Shown: one piece after another, positions 61,208-64,000 of the stretch | How positions within the stretch are numbered: position 1 is the first letter of the stretch | Layout: the number at the start of each line of letters is the position of its first letter | Assembly: GCF_014200675.1 (NCBI RefSeq) | Contig: NZ_JACHCI010000014.1 | Location: 1-64,000, forward strand | Direction: 5' to 3' | DNA: 64,000 nucleotides | Origin: Janthinobacterium saanense | GTDB lineage: Bacteria > Pseudomonadota > Gammaproteobacteria > Burkholderiales > Burkholderiaceae_D | Program-made: the position numbers and the translations under genes | Notes under the pieces: generated by a model | Told to the model about the DNA's origin: nothing | Databases searched by the model: none | The model's input: only the letters and a program-made list of their open reading frames with translations

Positions 61208-61274
61208 CTGCCCGGCGCGCTGACGCCGGGCAGGGCAAACCAGGCGCCGCACGAAAAGCTGCGCCTGGTTTGCC
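61208..61274 (+). terminator. Two tandem strong hairpins after the peptidase gene
   Basis: Stem 1: CTGCCCGGCG (61208-61217) / CGCCGGGCAG (61224-61233). Stem 2: GGCAAACCAGGCGC (61234-61247) / GCGCCTGGTTTGCC (61261-61274), a perfect 14 bp over a 13-nt loop. No T-tract follows, so they may protect the mRNA 3' end or act with Rho rather than as simple intrinsic terminators. Confidence 0.6.
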
Positions 61275-61320
61275 GTATGTAAAATATTTATATTTAAATA
61301 ACAAATAACCGGGAATATGC

Positions 61321-62067
61321 ATGAACCATCCATTGCTGCAGGAAGTACAACGTCAAAATCGTTTATTAAAAGGCATGCTGGGCGTGGCCGGCATCGGCCT
61401 GGTGGCCTTGCTCACCATGGCTGCCAAGAAAGATGACCGCGCCAGCTTTTCCGAAATCAATGTCGAACGCATCAACGTGCTCAACGCCGATGGCGGCCAG
61501 GCCATCGTGATCGCCAACCGCGAACGCTTGCCGCAGGAATTCAAGGTCGACGGCAAGACCATGAGCAGCAATCGTGGCGAGAAGCCAGGCATGATTTTCT
61601 ACAATGGCAGGGGCGACGAAGTGGGCGGCCTGATTTTCGATGGCAAGCTCGATGACAAGGGCAAGCCAGCCTCCGGCATGCATTTCTCCATGGACCGCTT
61701 TGGCGGCGACCAGCAAGTGTCGCTCAGCCATATCGAAAACAATGGCAGCATGGAAACGGGCCTGAAAGTGTATGACCGTGGCCTGCTCAGCGACTATGCA
61801 CCGCTGCAGGAAGCCATGGACAAGGCGCCGCCTGGCCCGGAAAAAGATGCACTGCGCCAAAAATGGAAAGAAGCGGGCGGCGCCCAGACCAGCCGCGTCT
61901 TCGTCGGCCGCACACGCGGTAAATCGTCGGCCGTGATCCTGGCCGATGCGCAGGGACGTCCGAAAATCATGATGCTGGTATCGCCCGACGGCAAGCCTGC
62001 CCTGAACTTCCTCGATGACCAGGGCAATGTGACGCAAAGCTTCCCGCAAGAGCCAGCGGCGAAGTAA
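61321..62067 (+). CDS. Membrane-anchored protein of unknown function
   Basis: A 248-residue protein. The N-terminal 18 residues (MNHPLLQEVQRQNRLLKG) are cytoplasmic, then one membrane helix (about 19-36, GVAGIGLVALLTMAA), then a hydrophilic, beta-rich extracytoplasmic domain of about 210 residues. That domain contains repeats of the kind INVLNADGGQAIVI and KPGMIFYNGRGDEVGGLIF. The frame, codon use and start (CCGGGA upstream) are convincing. I do not recognise the family; the internal strands look like short repeated beta-blades. Confidence 0.75.
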   Translation: MNHPLLQEVQRQNRLLKGMLGVAGIGLVALLTMAAKKDDRASFSEINVERINVLNADGGQAIVIANRERLPQEFKVDGKTMSSNRGEKPGMIFYNGRGDEVGGLIFDGKLDDKGKPASGMHFSMDRFGGDQQVSLSHIENNGSMETGLKVYDRGLLSDYAPLQEAMDKAPPGPEKDALRQKWKEAGGAQTSRVFVGRTRGKSSAVILADAQGRPKIMMLVSPDGKPALNFLDDQGNVTQSFPQEPAAK

Positions 62068-62104
62068 GACTCTCCGCCTGAGCCTGAACGCCCCGAAAAA
62101 CCGC

Positions 62105-62728
62105 TTATTTGATGTGAGCGCTGGGGCGCTCTGCTATCCGGTCACGGAAGGCTTGCAAATGCTGCAAGCCTTCCGCTCCTGGCCGGTATTTCATCAATCC
62201 CCGCGCAAACTCCAGCGCACAAAACGCCGTGATGTCGGCGATGGTGAAACGCTCGCCGGCAATATACGGCTGGCGCGCCAGCAACTGGTCCAGCCATAAG
62301 GCCGTCTCGCGCATCTTCGCCCCCTGGGCCGCGCCGAAATCGGGAAACTGCGGATTTTCCAGCGCCACCAGGGCAGGATGGCTGTGGCGCACACAGTTGG
62401 CGATGCCCATGAACAGGTGCAATTCCACCCGGCGGTCGGCCATTTCAATGAAGGCGCGCTCGTCAAAGCCCTCGCCCATCAAATTCGGTTCTGGCTGCAC
62501 GCCTTCCAGATAGGTGCAGATGGCGCGCGTCTCGGCCAGCACGCGGCCGTCCGGCAATTCCAGCGCCGGCACCCGGGCCATGGGATTTTTCGCCAGAAAG
62601 GCGGTTTCGCGGTGCTGGCCCGCCATCAGGTCCAGCGGCACGTCTTCGATGCCGGTGATGCCTTTTTCAGCGATGAACATGGTCACGCGGCGAGGATTCG
62701 GCGTGCGGGGGCTGGTGTACAGTTTCAT
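62105..62728 (-). CDS. Glutathione S-transferase
   Basis: A 207-residue cytosolic protein with an N-terminal thioredoxin-like domain (SPRTPNPRRVTMFIAEKG; the Ser/Asn at 7-11 region would activate glutathione) and the cis-Pro segment ARVPALELPDGRVLAETRAI. The C-terminal helical domain ends ALEFARGLMKYRP. It conjugates glutathione to electrophiles or reduces peroxides. The substrate is unknown. It is a single gene, convergent with the membrane-anchored protein. Confidence 0.88.
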   Translation of the reverse strand: MKLYTSPRTPNPRRVTMFIAEKGITGIEDVPLDLMAGQHRETAFLAKNPMARVPALELPDGRVLAETRAICTYLEGVQPEPNLMGEGFDERAFIEMADRRVELHLFMGIANCVRHSHPALVALENPQFPDFGAAQGAKMRETALWLDQLLARQPYIAGERFTIADITAFCALEFARGLMKYRPGAEGLQHLQAFRDRIAERPSAHIK

Positions 62729-62950
62729 GGTTTTGTCTCGTTATCAATAATAAAATTTGTTATTTACCTACCATCATAGCAGCCTGACAAGACGGCCAAG
62801 GCGCGTTGACTTTGCCCCGTTTACAGCTTAGATTGCTTGGCGGAAGCGCTGACATCGTGTGCCAGCGCCTCCTCACAATAATCCACAATAATCGACGCAG
62901 GCGGTCCACGAAACCATTATGCGTTTTACCCCATGACCAACAGGCATTCC

Positions 62951-64000
62951 ATGTATCGCAATCTTTCCCGCAGCCGCATCGCCGCAGCCGTCCTGGCGCT
63001 GACGGCGCTAACAGCCAATAGCTACGCCGCCAACAACGTCCCTGCCAAACAGGCAGACGCCACCAATGCCACCACCACGCAATTGCCGCGCGGCGTCACG
63101 CCACAGCACTATGCGCTGTCGCTGACACCCAACGCGCAGGCGGCCACTTTCGCCGCGCGCGCCGTGATCACCATCGACCTGGCCGCGCCTACCAGCTCGA
63201 TCACGCTCAACGCGCTGGAACTGGCGTTCCAGCATGCGGACATCGCGGGTGCTGGCGGCAAAAAACAAACGGCCAGCAAGATCGATATCGATGCAGCCAC
63301 GCAGACGGCTACCTTCCATTTCGCCCGTCCGCTGGCCAAGGGGCAATACAAGCTGGCGCTGGACTACAGCGGCAAGATCGGCACCCAGGCCACCGGCCTG
63401 TTCTCGCTCGACTACGATACACCGGTCGGCCACCAGCGCGCACTGTACACGCAGTTCGAGAACTCGGATGCGCGCAGCGTGATCCCGTCATGGGATGAAC
63501 CGAACTACAAAGCCACGTTCGCGCTCGACGTGACGGTGCCGAGCAATCAGATGGCAGTCGGCAACATGCCCGTGGCCGCTAGCGAAGACCTGGGCAATGG
63601 CAGCAAGCGCGTGAGCTTCGCCGTCACGCCGCGCATGTCGACCTATCTGCTGTTCTTCGGCCTGGGCGACTTTGAACGCTCGACAACGATGGCCGATGGC
63701 ACGGAAATAGGCGTGATTACGCAAAAAGGTTCGCTGGCGCAAGGCAACTTTGCGCTCGATGAATCGGCCAGGACCTTGCGCGAATACAATGATTACTTTG
63801 GCGTACGCTATCCGCTGCCCAAGCTGGACAATATCGCCGCGCCGGGCCGCAGCCAGTTCTTTGCGGCGATGGAAAACTGGGGCGCCGTATTCACCTTTGA
63901 AAACAGCCTGCTGTTCAATCCGGCCATCTCGACCCAGGCCGACAAGGAAAATATCTATTCCACCCTGGCCCATGAAATGGCGCACCAGTGGTTTGGCGAC
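62951..64000 (+). CDS. M1-family aminopeptidase, 5' part (cut by window end)
   Basis: The first 350 codons of a zinc aminopeptidase. A signal peptide (ALTALTANSYAANN) precedes the N-terminal M1 beta domain, with LPRGVTPQHYALSLTPN. The substrate-binding GAMEN-type motif appears as AAMENWGAVF (about residue 310), and the zinc site HEMAHQWFGD (HExxH) occupies the last ten codons visible. It therefore has the expected spacing of GAMEN and zinc site. The remaining catalytic and C-terminal domains lie outside the window. It is probably periplasmic. Confidence 0.92.
   Translation, partial: MYRNLSRSRIAAAVLALTALTANSYAANNVPAKQADATNATTTQLPRGVTPQHYALSLTPNAQAATFAARAVITIDLAAPTSSITLNALELAFQHADIAGAGGKKQTASKIDIDAATQTATFHFARPLAKGQYKLALDYSGKIGTQATGLFSLDYDTPVGHQRALYTQFENSDARSVIPSWDEPNYKATFALDVTVPSNQMAVGNMPVAASEDLGNGSKRVSFAVTPRMSTYLLFFGLGDFERSTTMADGTEIGVITQKGSLAQGNFALDESARTLREYNDYFGVRYPLPKLDNIAAPGRSQFFAAMENWGAVFTFENSLLFNPAISTQADKENIYSTLAHEMAHQWFGD

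Overview
The window is about 64 kb of GC-rich DNA (visibly above 60% G+C in most genes) from a Gram-negative bacterium. It is most likely a betaproteobacterium of the Oxalobacteraceae (Janthinobacterium/Duganella/Massilia type); this rests on general gene content and codon use, not on a database search. About 58 protein genes and four tRNA genes are supported. There is no transposase, integrase, phage gene, CRISPR array or rRNA. The window looks like chromosomal backbone with many small transport, stress and regulatory loci.

Region by region. (1) 1-5.7 kb: two Asr-like (acid-shock-type) small periplasmic proteins flank a Fur-controlled TonB receptor/PepSY membrane protein pair and a serine hydrolase. 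(2) 5.7-12.8 kb: a fasciclin-domain protein, then a complete RND efflux operon (fusion protein, pump, outer-membrane factor) with a strong terminator and two palindromic operators over its promoter, but no local regulator. (3) 12.8-16.7 kb: a small membrane protein coupled to a hydrolase-fold protein that has lost its catalytic serine, a LysR regulator coupled to a D-2-hydroxyacid dehydrogenase, an orphan coding fragment and a GNAT acetyltransferase. (4) 17-23.4 kb: a P-loop kinase, a Cache-domain chemoreceptor, an FMN L-lactate dehydrogenase, a third Asr-like gene, a palindromic intergenic element, and a PhyH oxygenase with a divergent AraC regulator. (5) 23.4-24 kb: four tandem identical tRNA-Arg(ACG) genes. 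(6) 24.4-34.7 kb: signalling genes (a hybrid PAS/GAF histidine kinase, a REC-GGDEF protein, a sensor-less NarX-type kinase, a second chemoreceptor) with NDH-2 and several envelope proteins.

(7) 34.9-38.5 kb: a four-gene copper-handling operon (Cys/His-rich protein, Met/His-rich protein, TolC-like channel, multicopper oxidase) behind a textbook CueR-type promoter. (8) 38.5-48.5 kb: a Cache-GGDEF cyclase, an FMN reductase, a dadA/dadX alanine catabolism pair with divergent Lrp, a BamE-like lipoprotein, a DMT exporter with AraC regulator, and a GlxA-type regulator divergent from a cysteine hydrolase. (9) 48.5-51 kb: a lower-GC solitary Mrr-like nuclease with a coiled-coil N-terminus, and a YdcF-family protein. 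(10) 51-64 kb: glpD-glpK, a MarR regulator behind a PmrA-type box, a GntR-controlled MFS/amidohydrolase operon, a stand-alone APS kinase, a secreted prolyl oligopeptidase, a membrane-anchored protein of unknown function, a GST, and the start of an M1 aminopeptidase cut off by the window end.

The most useful new observations are regulatory. They are the shared RstA/CpxR-like box at identical spacing before two Asr-like genes and near it before the third; the paired operators of the RND promoter; the CueR promoter whose -35 overlaps the stop codon of the preceding gene; and an exact PmrA-type box. On the protein side, the serine-less hydrolase with its coupled membrane partner and the solitary Mrr-like protein deserve attention. 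I found no clear multi-gene system that I would call unprecedented.
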